Source: Ectocarpus siliculosus
Taxonomy: Eukaryota > Sar > Phaeophyceae > Ectocarpales > Ectocarpaceae
Length of the DNA stretch: 64,000 bases
Direction of reading: 5' to 3'
Assembly (NCBI GenBank): GCA_000310025.1
Contig: FN648626.1
Location: forward strand, 40,511 to 104,510
A model generated the notes under the pieces. It saw only the letters and a program-made list of their open reading frames with translations. It did not search any database and was not told the DNA's origin. The position numbers and the translations under genes are program-made. How positions within the stretch are numbered: the stretch's first letter is position 1; every line of letters begins with the position of its first letter. Shown here piece by piece: positions 1-11,638 of this stretch.

Positions 1-860
1 GGTCGAAGACTGACGTTTTGTTCGGGTGCGCGCGAGGTCGCCTCTATCATTATTTTGCTTTTTTTTGCTTTATTGTCCAGGCTATGGCTACTACCTCGCA
101 AAGCGTGTATTGAAGCGAGCGGGGGGTCCTAGACTAATCTATCTGTCGTCGACTTGCGGACCCTTCTTACGGTCAATTTTATTTTCGTGTAGCTTTTTTG
201 GGTAAGTTAGCCTGTGACCACGGCGGGGATCGACCGCGTCAAGTGTCAGACTATCATACATAGTAGTACGGACAGACGAAGAAGGTACTGGGTAGAGAGA
301 GCAGAACCGACGGGAGTGTAAGTGATTGTGAAGACAACAACAACGGAACTGCTGGGTTCGTCCATGGATAGTTTTTGCAGCACTTATGAAGTATTAGCGT
401 ATAAAACGACTTCTTCTTGGATGGGTATAATGAGAGGTTTCAATTCAACTTAATGGAGTATGGAGGGTGCTACTTGTTCTTATTCATGGCATGTACCGGC
501 AGTAGGTGACATAATATATCGCATCATCGATATTCACAGCTAATAATGTTAGTCCACGATGACGAGGATGTCAAACGATAGGTTTGTTTCGGAAAGCTCT
601 CGGCGCGAACGCCGCCCGGCCACGCCACGTTTTCTGCTGTGGAGTAATTGAGCTTTGAAAATTATAAAAACTGTTCAGGGGGTGTGACATCTTAGTATGT
701 CATCTACTCTGTGTACAGAACTCTATGTCGTGCTCGGTGGGCGAGCGTGTCGCGAGGTGCGCCCTCGACTTCATTAACCGCTAAAAAACTGGAAAGCTTC
801 AGACAGGCAACGCGACGATATTCGTCGAGTTGCTATCACAATCATTTAATCGGATCCCGA
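1..860 (+). repeat. X repeat, copy 1 (non-coding, with S-type retroposon segment)
   Basis: Dispersed non-coding repeat. Bases up to about 344 match the S retroposon (it ends in gtgaagacaacaacaac). Bases 345-860 are the X body, ending at a short palindromic stretch (cgacgatattcgtcg) followed by gagttgctatcacaat. The same order recurs at 1474-3115 and 31549-32250, and parts recur at 49.7, 53.5 and 55.1 kb. No reading frame is shared between copies. The left edge may continue outside the window. Confidence 0.75.
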
Positions 861-1472
861 TTTGGGTGAACAACATCCATCCATAGTTAGTTGCGGGGCC
901 ACGGTCTACTCGCATACACGGCGCGTGCCCACCTACTCCCATCCACACGAACTACACCCATCGCCGAGCACGGAGAAAAGAAAGAGCACACAAAGCCAAC
1001 CCAAAGGGAGGGCGACTGCGCATTGTTGTTTATTGTGACTGATGCCGAAAAAAACGTGTGTGGAATGTGTTGGTCTGTGAGGCAATCCCCCGTGGGTTGC
1101 CGAACTTCAAATGCACAGACGAATTCGCGGCTTTCCGTCGGACGAGGGTCGATTCAAAGTGTCACATGCATAGACATCGTGTCAGTACCGCACAGAGGCC
1201 ATGTACGCGTTTGGTGTGTGCTTCTCGGGAGCGATGATAGCTATGGCCACGTCATAACAGTACGTCACAACAGCAATCTGGCAGTTGGCAAGCGGCGGAC
1301 CTCTCGGGTTGTTCGCGGTGGACTGCAGAGATTCATTTCCATTTGACAGATCTCCCGTTAAGACACACAGGCCATTTCTGTCCGGATTTGGGTAGATGCG
1401 ACTCTATTGTTCTTATATCGAAATCTGATTTCGAGATCTGATTTCTTCGTTAAGGACGACCCTGAGAAGTGC
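861..1472 (+). mobile_element. MITE-H inverted-repeat transposon, 5'-truncated copy
   Basis: Matches the element at 28632-29989 from about its base 170 onward and ends in the same terminal sequence (ttcttcgttaaggacgaccc). The left terminal inverted repeat is missing, and the copy starts abruptly at the end of X. The small open frames inside, such as 891-1346, are not conserved as protein between copies. Family membership is clear from the sequence. Assignment to PIF/Harbinger (Tourist-like) is inferred from the intact copies. Confidence 0.75.
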
Positions 1473-1473
1473 C

Positions 1474-3115
1474 GGTCGAAGACTGACGGTTTTTTCGGGT
1501 GCGCGCGAGGTCGCCTCTATTATTCTGTTGCTTTTTTTTTTCTTTATTGTCCAGCCTATGGTTAGGGTCGTTCTTAACGAAGAACTCAGATCTCGAAATC
1601 ACATTTCGATATAAGAATAAAAGAGTCGGATCTACCCAAATCCGGACAGAAATGGCCTGTGTGTCTTAACGGGAGATCTGCCAAATGGAAACGAATCTCT
1701 GCAGTCCACCACCAACAACCCGAGAGGTCCGCCGCTTGCCAACTGCCAGATTGCTGTTGTGACGTACTGTTATGACGTGGCCATAGCTATCATCGCTCCC
1801 GAGAAGCACACACCAAACGCTACATGGCCTTTGTGCGGTACTGACACGATGTCCATGCATGTGACACTTTGAATCGACCCTCGTCCTACGGAAAGCCTGG
1901 AATTCGTCTGTGCATTTGAAGTTCGACAACCCACGGGAGATTACCCCACACACCAACACATCCCACACACGTTTTTTTTCGGGACCAGTCACGTGCAGCA
2001 ACGATGCGCAGTCACCCTCCCTTTGGGTTGGCTTTTTTGTGCTCTTTCTTTCCTCTGTGCTCGGCGGTGGATGGAGTTCGTGTGGATGGGGGTAGGTGGG
2101 CACGCGCCGTGTATGCGAGTAGACCGTGGTCCCGCAACTATGGACGCTGTTCACCCAAATCGGGATCCGATTAAAAGATTTCACCTTTTTCAAATCCCGA
2201 TTTGGTTTTTGGTCGTCCTGTTATCAGTCCTGAAGATTCGACGGGTTCCATAACATTTCAGCCAATCAACGAAAGAGTTCTGTAGATCTTCCGGTCTTAT
2301 AACCAAATCTGAATGTGATTTCGAGATCTGATTTCTTGGTTAAGACCGACCCTTAGTACCTCGCATAGCGTATTGAAGCGAGCGGGGGGTCCTAGACTAA
2401 TCTATCTGCCGTTGACTTGCGGACCCTTCTTAGGGTCAATTTTATTTTCGTGTAACTTTTTTGGGTAAGTTAGCCTTTGACCACGGCGAGGATCGTGTCA
2501 GACTATCATACATATTAGTAGGACGGACAGACGAAGAAGGTACTGGGTAGAGAGAGCAGAACGGACGGGATTGATTGTAATTGATTGTGAAGACAACAAC
2601 AACGGAACTGCTGGGTTCGTCCATGGACAGTTTTTGCAGCATTTATGATGTATTAGCGTATAACACGACTTCTTCCTGGATGGATGGGTATAATGAGAGG
2701 TTTCACTTCAACTACAATATAATAAATACCAAAACCTACTGGAGTATGGAGGGTGCTCGTTGTTCTTATGCATGGCATGTACCGGCAGTAGGTGACATAA
2801 TATATCGCATCATCGAAATGCACAGCTAATAATGTTAGTCCACGACGACGAGGATGTCAAACGATAGGTAGGTTTGTTTCGGAAAGCTATCGGTGCCAAC
2901 GCCGCCCGGCCACGCCACGCTTGGCTTTCTACTGCTGTCGAGTAATCGAGCTTTGAAAAAAAAAAAAAAATGTTCAGGGGGTGTGACATCTTATGTCATC
3001 TACTCTGTGTTCAGAACTTTTTGTCGTGCTCAGCGGGCGAGCGTGTCGCGGTGTGCGCCCTCGACTTCATTAACAGCTAAAAATATGGAAAGCTTCAGAC
3101 AGGCAACGCGACGAT
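1474..3115 (+). repeat. X repeat, copy 2, split by a MITE-H insertion
   Basis: Second tandem X copy. It begins with the same motif as base 1 (ggtcgaagactgacg) and ends near 3115 with gaaagcttcagacaggcaac. It is interrupted between 1564 and 2353 by MITE-H. Removing the insert and one TTA restores continuity with copy 1 at bases 79-95 (tatggctactacctcg), which serves as an unoccupied site. A poly(A) run lies at about 2956-2970. Confidence 0.78.
1565..2352. mobile_element. MITE-H: 788 bp non-autonomous inverted-repeat transposon, TSD TTA
   Basis: The ends are imperfect terminal inverted repeats of about 45 bp. The left end starts GGGTCGTTCTTAACGAAGAA, and the right end, read on the other strand, starts GGGTCGGTCTTAACCAAGAA. 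Both continue through CAGATCTCGAAATCACATT. A 3 bp target duplication TTA flanks it (1562-1564 and 2353-2355), and an empty site is visible in the neighbouring X copy. No transposase is encoded. A 3 bp TTA/TAA duplication and a GGG terminus are typical of PIF/Harbinger-derived Tourist elements, so that superfamily is a reasonable but indirect call. Confidence 0.88.
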
Positions 3116-3206
3116 GAGGGACCAGCATATTCGTAGGAATGTCTGCGTGCCCCTTCATCATGTTAACTGGATGTCGTCGTCAGAGATTTAACTTGATTTT
3201 AGTCTG

Positions 3207-3670
3207 CACCAAAATTGGTGCCGTATTTTTTTGTTTTGTGTGCCACACAGCAGTTGGGTTGCGACGAAATGCCTAGGTTTGTGGCCACGACATGTATATC
3301 TGACGAACTTCGTGCAGCAACTACGACGTGTATCCCTTAAGGTGCCCTCGTCACACCCTGTCATGAGTGCACTTTTCGACGGCTCACGTTTGCTTTTAGG
3401 GTTGTTTTCATGTTGTAGCGATCACGTGCTCTTGCTGCGTGTACACCAAACTGGTGCCGTCTGCATTCTGTTGGCGCCACGCAGCATGCGTTGCGACGGA
3501 ATGCCCAACGTCGAGGCCACCACATGTTGAACGAACTTTGGTGCAGCAATGCCAGCGTGTACTGCACCCTTGCGCGCTATCGTCACACTTTGTCGTGGAT
3601 GCACGTAACGACGGTTCACGTTTGGTGTTGGTGTTGTTTTGAAGTTATTGCGACCACATGCGTGCGGCAC
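3207..3670. repeat. Diverged tandem pair of about 235-240 bp units
   Basis: Two successive units share caccaaa-(t/c)tggtgccgt, gttgcgacg-aaatgcc, cgaacttcgtgcagcaa, cgtgtac/atcgtcacac and cggttcacgttt blocks. Unit 1 begins near 3207 and unit 2 near 3445. The overlapping open frames on both strands (3231-3530, 3491-3820 and their antisense shadows) simply cross this duplication, and I see no protein family in any of them. Confidence 0.55.
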
Positions 3671-3784
3671 CGATCACGAATGAAAGAGTATGTTCGTCTA
3701 CGGCATGTCGCTTTGCAGCCTTCACTCCTGTCAAACTCCTATCAACTACTGCTGTATGTATGTGCTGTAGTTAACAAGAGTGTG

Positions 3785-3940
3785 TTCGGAAAGGTACGGG
3801 TACGTTCGGTAAGGTATTAAAAAAGTACCGAAGCGTATCAAGATTTCCGGTAACGTATCGAAAAAGTACCGAAGCATACCGAACATTTCGGTATGGTATT
3901 GAAAAATTACGAAAGTATACGGAGTGTTTCGGTGAGGTAT
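3785..3940. repeat. Cluster of imperfect GGTA/TACC palindromes
   Basis: The motif ggtaaggtatt/aaaaagtaccgaagc is repeated about three times with drift (ggtacgggta, cggtaaggtatt, gtaccgaagcatacc, cggtatggtattg, cggtgaggtatt). Several pieces are self-complementary. A related short patch lies at 10053-10128 (ggtatggtaaataccggcgg). There is no coding sense, and the function is unknown. Confidence 0.5.
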
Positions 3941-3941
3941 T

Positions 3942-4067
3942 CTGAAGCTTTAGCTTCAGTCTCATCTTTCAATATCCGTGGGTGGGTGGGTGGGTGGAAC
4001 TTTTATTCGCATAGCCCACCCCTTGCCCGACCCTGTCTCAAATGCCGATCTCGAGCTACAGTGTAAA
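3942..4067 (+). repeat. Y repeat, left part of unit 1 (interrupted by a W element)
   Basis: Starts with the perfect hairpin CTGAAGC-TTTA-GCTTCAG that marks the left edge of Y units, then runs through atatccgtgggtgggtgg and ctcgagctacagtgtaaa. In intact units (24357, 50117) this is followed directly by tctcgtggcgcccg. Here the continuation is found at about 5783, so the intervening 1.7 kb is an insertion. Confidence 0.75.
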
Positions 4068-5775
4068 CTAGGGTTAAGGATTGGCCCCCCGCCCCCCAAT
4101 GGGGCTGGGGGCCAACATCCAGGACCGATGGTGGTTAGTGTCCGGCAGGAAGGGAAGAATAAGAATAAGGGGAGAGGTTTTGTAGGGGCGGGAAGAAGGG
4201 ACGGTGTTGGGACAGGCAAGGAAGTGGTGAAGAATCTCGGCATTCGAAGATCGCGCGGTCCCGTCGGGGGTGAAAGGGACATACATGTCAGTCCGTAGTC
4301 TTGTCTATTGGATCGAAAAGTCGAAAAATCGAGGCGTACATTATGTATGTATGTAACGATGGAGAAGGCCGACGTGGAAGGTACGAAGAGAGGAAATTGC
4401 ACCCCACGTTCGAAGTCGGTGAGAAAACCGCCGCAAGGAAGGAGTGCGAAGGAAAAAACAAAAAGTAGACGTCGACGTTTGCGTCGTGGAACGATCCTTT
4501 CGTATAACGCAGGTACTCACCAATGCAAGACGGGGGGGTAAAATACCCATCGTGAAAGTCAAAGCGCAGGTCATAATAACTACATACTTATGCCTCATGC
4601 GCGGAGAAGTTACCACGGAGACTTATCAACAAGAGGTTTGAAGGCTGGCTGAGAAGGTTTGAAGACAACAACACTTAATTTAGCGACGATGGCAAGCGCA
4701 ACGTCAAAACTTCACAACAAGAAGAGAAGTGCATACAAAAAAAGAAAAGGCCGGATGCCGACCTATTATGGCTCTCCCGCAATTTCCAACGGTAATCCAC
4801 AAGTAAGTACGGACATTTGAAGGTACTGGGTAGAGAGAGATCGGAACGGTTTTTAATGTGAAGACACAGCAACAACACCACTGATGAAGGTCGACCCGTC
4901 CTGCGTCGTTCGCGGTGTAAAATGATAAATGCGAAAGATGGACTGCATAAAGATCCAGCGGTCTTTTTCGGCAGTGGCAAAGAAATACTGTATGCAACTA
5001 CATGCCGCAAAAAAAAAAAAAGTTGAGCGGGATTGTCGTAGTAAATAGAACACCGCCTTCTCTGTTGTTGCAGGTAGATTCTTCCACAACCCGGGAGCCC
5101 AACCCACTCTTTCTTGTATTTCGGCCTACAAGACTCCAATCGACACAGGCACCGGTAGGAGAGTGCGTGGGAGATGCCGTGACAGCACAACTCCACTCTC
5201 CTACGACATCTATGTACAGTAGTACTGCTGTCGTTGTAGCACCATGTGGAAGATCTCCGAGGGGTCCTCCTGCGCGGTAACGACAACATGGCGAGAACTC
5301 TACGTGTACCGGTCGTCGACACATGTGGCAGCCGCACATCACACGAACGGAAGATTGCATCGCATGGTAGTATGGTTCGCCGTGGCAGGAAGTATCCCAT
5401 CCAGTTAGGTCGTTGCGGTAGTACGCGGGCGTCGTTCGGCGTCTAGTCCATACTGCTGTTGCAAAAACACGGCAGTAATCGAGCTAGACTATACATGAAA
5501 TTTTTTGCTCTGGTTCACTTTTGCCTCTACAACCCGAGAATCCCACTGCTGTATCTCGACCTACAAGACTCCAATCAACAAACCAGCCCTGGCAGAAGTG
5601 CGTGGAAGATGCTGTGACAGCACAACTAAGTCGATACTCGGCAACTTCTATTACAGTCGGCGTCTGGTCCATACTGCTGTAGAAATACAAAAATCGAGCC
5701 ATCTTTTTTTTTATATTTTTCCATACTAATAACAAGAAATGTATCACGTCACGACGACCATCCTGTGAGTATATA
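4068..5775 (+). mobile_element. W element, copy 1 (about 1.7 kb, unclassified)
   Basis: Begins ctagggttaaggattggccc, followed by a C/G-rich self-complementary stretch, and ends near gacgaccatcctgtgag. The same left edge occurs at 63491 and, inverted, at 15380. The same right edge occurs inverted at about 13821. It carries an S-retroposon relic (about 4800-4870) and an internal direct duplication (about 5085-5210 versus 5528-5650). No long conserved frame is visible: the 4675-5400 minus frame and the 13958-14611 plus frame both cross the same DNA but have no recognisable domain. Superfamily unknown. Neither inverted termini nor a clear TSD could be read. Confidence 0.65.
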
Positions 5776-5782
5776 TATAACA

Positions 5783-8342
5783 TGATCTTGTGGCGCCCGA
5801 AGTATGGTTCGGTAGGCAATCGCAAACCATTACCCCTCCCCGAGTTTCAGCAGCTTCCACCTGCTGTGGCCGACACGACTCGGCCTGGACTGTTCCTTGT
5901 CTGTGTCGCCATGGGAACGGCCGGTCGAACAACGAAAGAGGGTCCTGCGTGCTGCGCGGCACCATTTTTTTTTTTTGTGATTTTCTTCGTGAGTGACCAT
6001 CCATGCGGCTGTTGCTGAATTGCTTCAGTCTCTGTCGCGTTGGGCTGCACGCGTTGCTCGCGTAGGCGTTGCTCGCGTTGTAGGCGATACGCGTCACTTA
6101 CTTTTCGCCTGTTGCAACAGCAGCACAACAGTTGAAGAGACAGAGAGCAGCAGGCCTTTTTTTCTTTTGCTGCATATGCATGGGTGGTATGCATCGCACA
6201 GCAGTGTATTATAAGCGGCATATATATATGCATGTGGTGTGGAATACATCGTATAAGCGTGTTGCCCTTTTGGAGTCACTGCGTAGTCAGTTGTAACTTG
6301 AGCCATAAGGTAGATGGCAGCACAATCGTATTTATTAGGTGTGTGGCAACGTACACTTTCCCTCCTTCGTGCAGCGGTGCACATCTATCGCGGACAGACT
6401 TGATACTACTGCTGCAGTTCGTCCGTGTACAGCAGTGGTCATGTTCTTTTTTGTTATCACTTCGTCACAGGAGATGAAAGTCCGCCGTGTTCTTTGGTTG
6501 TGTTGTTGAGAGCCCACATCGGATACCGCCGTCCGTTACACATGTCTGACAGCCTGCGGTGGGCCAAAGGGACGAGAGTGAGTGGGAGTCTTTTCGAGAG
6601 TGGATCCCTTGTCTGCTCTCTGCTCTCTTCTTTGTTGTCTACCTACAGTACCTGTCTCTCTCGCCTCTCGCCGGTTGGTGGGGTCCCAACAACATCGAAC
6701 TACGTCAACCGCAGGTGGTTTCGCTGCTTGCTCAGTAAGAGCAGTAAGAGCCTACCCGTGCACCCGGCTGGTGCATGTGAGGCGATTTGCGCTACCTGTT
6801 TATTATGTCAAGCGATGGACTTGGGCCCTACCTGATACTGGGCATGCAGTGCTAAGTGACATCTTCCAACGGCCCAGAGCGAGCAACGAACAGGTTGGGT
6901 TTCCTAAAGCTTTAGCTTCAGCCTCATATCATTGTTCGATATCCGTGGGTGGAATTTCATTCGCATCCCCCACCCCCGACCTGGTCTCTAGCCCGACCTG
7001 GTCTCAAATGCTGATCTCGGGGTACAGTGCAAATCTCGTGGCGCCTCAAGCATGGTTTGGTAGGGAGTCACAAATCATGACCCCTCCCCGAGCTTGAGCA
7101 GCTTGCCCCTCCTGTGGGCGACACGACTCGGCCTTGACTGGTCCTTGTCTGCTTCGCCGTGGGAACGGCCGGTTGAACAGCGAAAGAGGGTCCTGCGTGT
7201 TCGCGCCACAACCTTTCTTTTTTTTCGTTTGCGATTTTCTTCCTTTGTCTATAGTGACCGTTGTACACATGCGGTGGCTGCTGTTATGTTCGGAATATGC
7301 TGCAAAGGTCGTAAGGTTATCGTCTCTGTCGCTTGGGCTGCACGCCGTGCTCGCGTAGGAGATGCGCATTCCTCATTTTTTTCTCTGTGCCGATATCCAT
7401 GAAGAAAAGCAAAGGCAGCACGGTTGAAGATACAGACAACAGACGGTCCGTCATAGTTTTTTTTTATTTTCTCCCCTGACATGCATGGGTGGTAAAGCAT
7501 CGTAAGCGTGTTGCTGCCTTACCTTTAGTGTGCTGCGTAGTCGTAATTTGAGCGATAAGGGGTAGATGGCAGCACATTATTATCTCCGTAGTGAGGTTTG
7601 ACAACTGGTCGTTCGTGTAACGGTGCGCGTCTATCGCGACGGCAAGCGTATTGAGAAAATAGTGTATCCGTGGTGCGTCTCGTCATCATGTTCTTTTTCG
7701 TTGTCACTTCATACTTCATACCACAAGTGATGAAAGAGAGTCTCCACAGTTCGGAAACGGCGACTATATTATGTTCGTTGTGTTTGTTGTTGCTGAGCGC
7801 ACGTCGGATGTCGCCGTTCGTTACAGCCTGCGGTGGGCCACAGGGACGAGAGTGAGTGTCTTCTCGAGAGTTAATTAATGCCTTCTCTACGCTTTCTTCT
7901 GTTGGTTTACGTAGTAGTAGTACCTGTCTCTCTCTCGCCTATGATCGCCGTTGGGGTCCCAACAACATCGAACGTCAACCGCCATCGTTTTGCTTCTTGC
8001 TTAGTCTTGTTGAGTAAGAGGCTACCCGTGTACCCGGCTGCTGTATGTGAGGCGATGGGCGCTGCCTCCTTACTTGAAGCAAAGGGGGCATGGCCCCTAT
8101 ACTGTTTGCTGCATGCTGTGCTATGCGACAGCTTCCAGCGGTTCAGATCGGCGACGGTGGTTTTCGTGTGCTCTCTTTGGCCACCTCCCTGAAGCCTGTC
8201 GCGTCTGGCTCACTTGTCTTTGTTGTCCCTTCATTTTTTTCTCCTTTTTTCTTAATATATATTATATTTTTCATCTTGCTTTTTGGGATCCGCCGGTCGT
8301 GCACCCGCCCATTAGTTCCGTTTTGAATGTTGTTGTCGTTGT

Positions 8343-8376
<34 letters not shown>

Positions 8377-10000
8377 GTTGTTGTCTTCACATTAAAAACC
8401 GTTCCGATCTCTTTCTACCCAGTACCTTCATATGTCCGTGCTGATCCAACACTTGACGCGGTCGATTCCCGTGGTCACAGGCTAGCTTACCCTAAAAAGG
8501 TACGCTAAAACAAACTGGCCCCGAGAGGTCCGCAAGTCAATAGAAATCTACGACAGATATTCTTTGGAAGGGGGTGTTTACTTGCCATGTCTATGACTGG
8601 GCCCTGCAAGTTTCACAATTCTGAAGCTTTTCTGAACCTATTTGAAACGGTAGTGTCATCGTTCGATATCCGTTCCGTGGGGAATCAATCGCAAATCATG
8701 ACCCGTCCCCGAGTTTGAGCAGCTTCCGCCTCCTGTGGCCGGGAAGAGTCGGCCTTCACTGCTGTACCTTGTCTGTTTCGCCATGGGAATGGCCGGTTGA
8801 TGAACAGCGAAAGAGGGTCCTGCGTGCTGCGCGCCACCACCTTTTTTTTTTTGCGTTTGTTTTTGTGATTTTCTTCCTGAGTGACCGTTGTACACAACAT
8901 GCGGCTGCTGCTGTACACATACTTGTGGTTGCTGCAGTACATGCTCGGAATGTGCTGCAAAGGTCGTAAGGTTATCGTCTCTGTTGTTTTGGGCTGCACG
9001 CGTTGCTCACGTAGGCGATGCGCGTCTCCTACTTTTTTCCAGTGTCGTTGTCGGCAGCACAGTTAGTTGAAGAGACAAACAACAACAGACGGTCCCCCTT
9101 AGTTTTTTTTGTTTTGCTGCATGCATGGGTGGTATGCATCGGCAAGCGTGTTGCTTCCTTGCCTTGAGTCTGCTGCGTAGTCGTAATTTGAGCGATAAGT
9201 AAGGTAGATGGCAGCACAATCTCATTTACTACGTGGTGAGGTATGATAACCATCAGCTCGTTCTTGCAGCGGTGCGCATCTATGGCGGACGGCAAGCGTA
9301 TCGAGATAATAGTTCGTCCGTGGTGCTATGTAGTCATGCTCTTTTTGGTTGTCACTTCCTACAACAAGATAGTCCACAGCTCGCACACGGCGACAATATT
9401 TGTTTGTTGTGCTTGTTTGCTGTTGCTGAGCCGACATCGGATATTGCCGTTCGATACACAACGTGAGGTCATGTCTGACAGCCTGCGGTGGGCCAGAGGG
9501 ACGAGAGTGAGTGTCTTCTCCAGAGAGTAAATGCCTTGTCTTCTCGAGAGAGTCAATGCTTTGTCTTGTCTCCGCCTTCTTCTTTTTGTCTACCTCTCTC
9601 TCTCTCGCTCTCTCGCCTTTCGCCGGTAGGGTCCCAACAACATCGAACGTCAACCAACCGCAGTCGTTTCGCTTTTTGCTGAGTAAGCGGCTACCCGTGC
9701 ATCCGGCTGCTGCATGTGAACCGATGGGCGTTATGCCAAGCAATGGACTTGGGTCCTGCCTAACGTTTGCTGCATAAGTAGTGCTATGTGAGAGTTTCCA
9801 GCGGTCCGGGGCGAGCGGCGACGGTGCCTTTCTTCTATGCTCTGTTTTGCCTCCTCCCTGAAGCGTGTCGCGTCTGGCTTGTTTGTTCTCGCTTCTTTCT
9901 TTCTTTTGTTTTTCATGCTTTGTTTTTTGGGGTCCCCCGGTTCCTGTGTGCTCATCGGGCGTCTTCTTGGTGTCGTCTACCTTGATTGTTACCCGCTGCA
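5783..10000 (+). repeat. Y repeat cluster 1 (rest of unit 1, units 2 and 3)
   Basis: Three consecutive related units: the remainder of unit 1 (5783-6902), unit 2 from about 6903 and unit 3 from about 8621. Shared landmarks are gcttccgcctcctgtggcc, ccatgggaacggccggttga, a T-rich tract, a tatgcatgggtggtatgcat palindrome, ggtagatggcagcacaat, ctacccgtg-acccggctgctg and ggggtccccc near the end. Open frames inside (for example 7094-7402 and 8047-8508) are not kept between units. The run of valines in 8047-8508 is only a translated (GTT)n tract. I treat all of it as non-coding. Confidence 0.7.
8331..8545 (-). mobile_element. S retroposon, 5'-truncated copy with (AAC)n tail
   Basis: On the plus strand a (GTT)n tract is followed by cttcacattaaaaaccgttc and the reverse complement of the S body. 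Read on the minus strand, this is an S element ending in gtgaag(AC/AAC)n, truncated at its 5' side. It interrupts the tail of a Y unit, whose sequence resumes with ggggtgtttacttgcc. Confidence 0.7.
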
Positions 10001-10814
10001 AAAATCGAAAGCTTCAGACAGGCAACGCGACGATACTCGTCGAGTTGCCATACACAATTTAGATATTACCAAAGCATACCGAGACGCTCGGTATGGTAAA
10101 TACCGGCGGTAAATACCGGCGGTATGCCTCGGTCGAAACGTCCCTTTCGCCAGCAGCCAGTCTATTCCTAATATAATACGCATACCATGCTGCTCGTTCG
10201 CCGCTATACCATCCATGTCAGAGGCTCTGCTGTTGTTCACCTTCAAAGCAGCGGTGGGTTGCGCTTGGCTACAACAGACGCATCAACACATGTAGTCATA
10301 CACTTGATGCCAGTCCTGGTGCCTTGAGACTACAGGTTGCCTCGCTGCCCAGCGTGCTCGGTATACTACCGCGTGTGCCCAGATAGGCACGGTCTTGTGA
10401 TGTTCGGGAGGGTGCAGCAGTGTGTGTTGTGCGTATATCCGGCACAGGAAGAAGATTGCTACTTCGTATTATAGCTGTGATGGGCGGGGGATACTTCCCT
10501 CTGGTTGGTGTTCAAGTCTTGAAGTTCAGTGCTTGGAGACATGCCCCCAAACTGAACTCATAATTTTCTGCTTCTGCGACAAGTCCGCGACATGTTATAT
10601 ATACAAGGGCTCCGGACCTCGGGCGCAGAGGCGCCCTCGTCCTCAGTAGTAGGCTTAAAGGGAAGGTGTGAAGGCTGTGCACTGCATACCAAGGGCATGA
10701 AGCCGCAGGGTGACCGAATGAACGGCGTGAAGATGTTCGCGTTGTATTTGAGAAATGTGCCGTTCCCGGTGTAACATGAAGCCAAAAGAGTCGCGTGTAC
10801 GTGAATTTTTGTCT
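10001..10814. other. Intergenic stretch with X fragment and palindrome patch
   Basis: Bases 10009-10057 match the X right end (gaaagcttcagacaggcaac onward). Bases 10053-10128 hold ggtatggtaaataccggcgg-type palindromes like those at 3785. From 10136 to 10814 I recognise nothing. The short frames at 10422-10649 and 10558-10785 lack family features, though the minus strand here would be the downstream continuation of the Helitron-like gene. Confidence 0.4.
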
Positions 10815-11416
10815 AGGTTCGCCCGGTGCGAACGAAAAAGAGATGTAAGCTACGGTCGCCGGTAAGAACGTAGCCGTGGAGCATTACCATCGCAAACTGA
10901 AGAATTTCGTACGCTGCACCCCACAGGGGCAGGAACCTAGGCTTGTCGTCCGGACTGTCACGTGTAAGTTACTACAGCACGTGATCCGCTGTTTTCCTGA
11001 CCTGATGTGAAGATTAAAGCTGCAATTTCCGGTGCGGAAACTTTTTCACCTACAACGGGTCCGTCGTTTGTTCCGCTTACTTCAGCGAACTCAATGTACG
11101 CAGGGTCCGCGGATTCAGCGAGGTGGGCGTTAGGTTGATTAACAATGCTATGTACAGCAGATCGGTATTGTTGTGCCCACGGAAAGTTGTTGTGCACATG
11201 CGTTCGTAAAGTTGTCGCGATGTTTGCGTCAAATTTTAGGGATGAAATGTTCTGTGTGAATTCAGAATCGTAATTGTAAAACCTCGAGTTGTTCGACACG
11301 GAATAGTTCTCATAATGAATGTTGTTGGAGGTCGAATATACGGTGGTAAGCACGTCCATGCAAGGTGAGCATTGAAGGGACTGGCGATTCAGTCCATGTC
11401 TTTTTTTCAATACCAC
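10815..11416 (-). pseudogene. Helitron Rep/helicase protein, N-terminal portion (frameshifted)
   Basis: The minus-strand frame 11416-10958 contains FPWAQQYRSAVHSIV followed by KVSAPEIAALIF. This resembles the block N-terminal to the Rep domain of Helitron proteins (a NP-a-x-FR-x-a segment followed by P-t-x-x-EVAALI). After a one-frame shift the strand continues with FLPLWGAAYEILQFAMVM, matching the usual H-x-x-YdpLqYPLLfP block, and stops near 10815. The HUH nuclease and SF1 helicase domains expected downstream are absent. The link is recognition of a conserved pattern by eye. A profile search is needed to confirm it. Broken and probably inactive. Confidence 0.55.
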
Positions 11417-11638
11417 CTGCGCCTATTGCAGTAAATCCGAAAAGCTCGTTGTACCTTCTTTAAGCAGAAATGAATTTAGTAGTTTCAAACAGCGCCATAA
11501 GATGGTGGGGGATAGATTTGAGAGAATGGATATACGACTTGGCTTTGTTACAACGATAAAATATTTTTTCTTTTTTCCAAAGTTGAGCATTGCTGTGAGA
11601 ACATGTGATATTTTGTGGATCATCCAAATCCGTGTGTT

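Noticed and set aside
8047-8508. 153-codon plus-strand frame with a long run of valines
   Set aside because: The valines are a translated (GTT)n tract, the reverse of the (AAC)n tail of an S retroposon, and the rest of the frame lies in Y repeat DNA and is not conserved between units.
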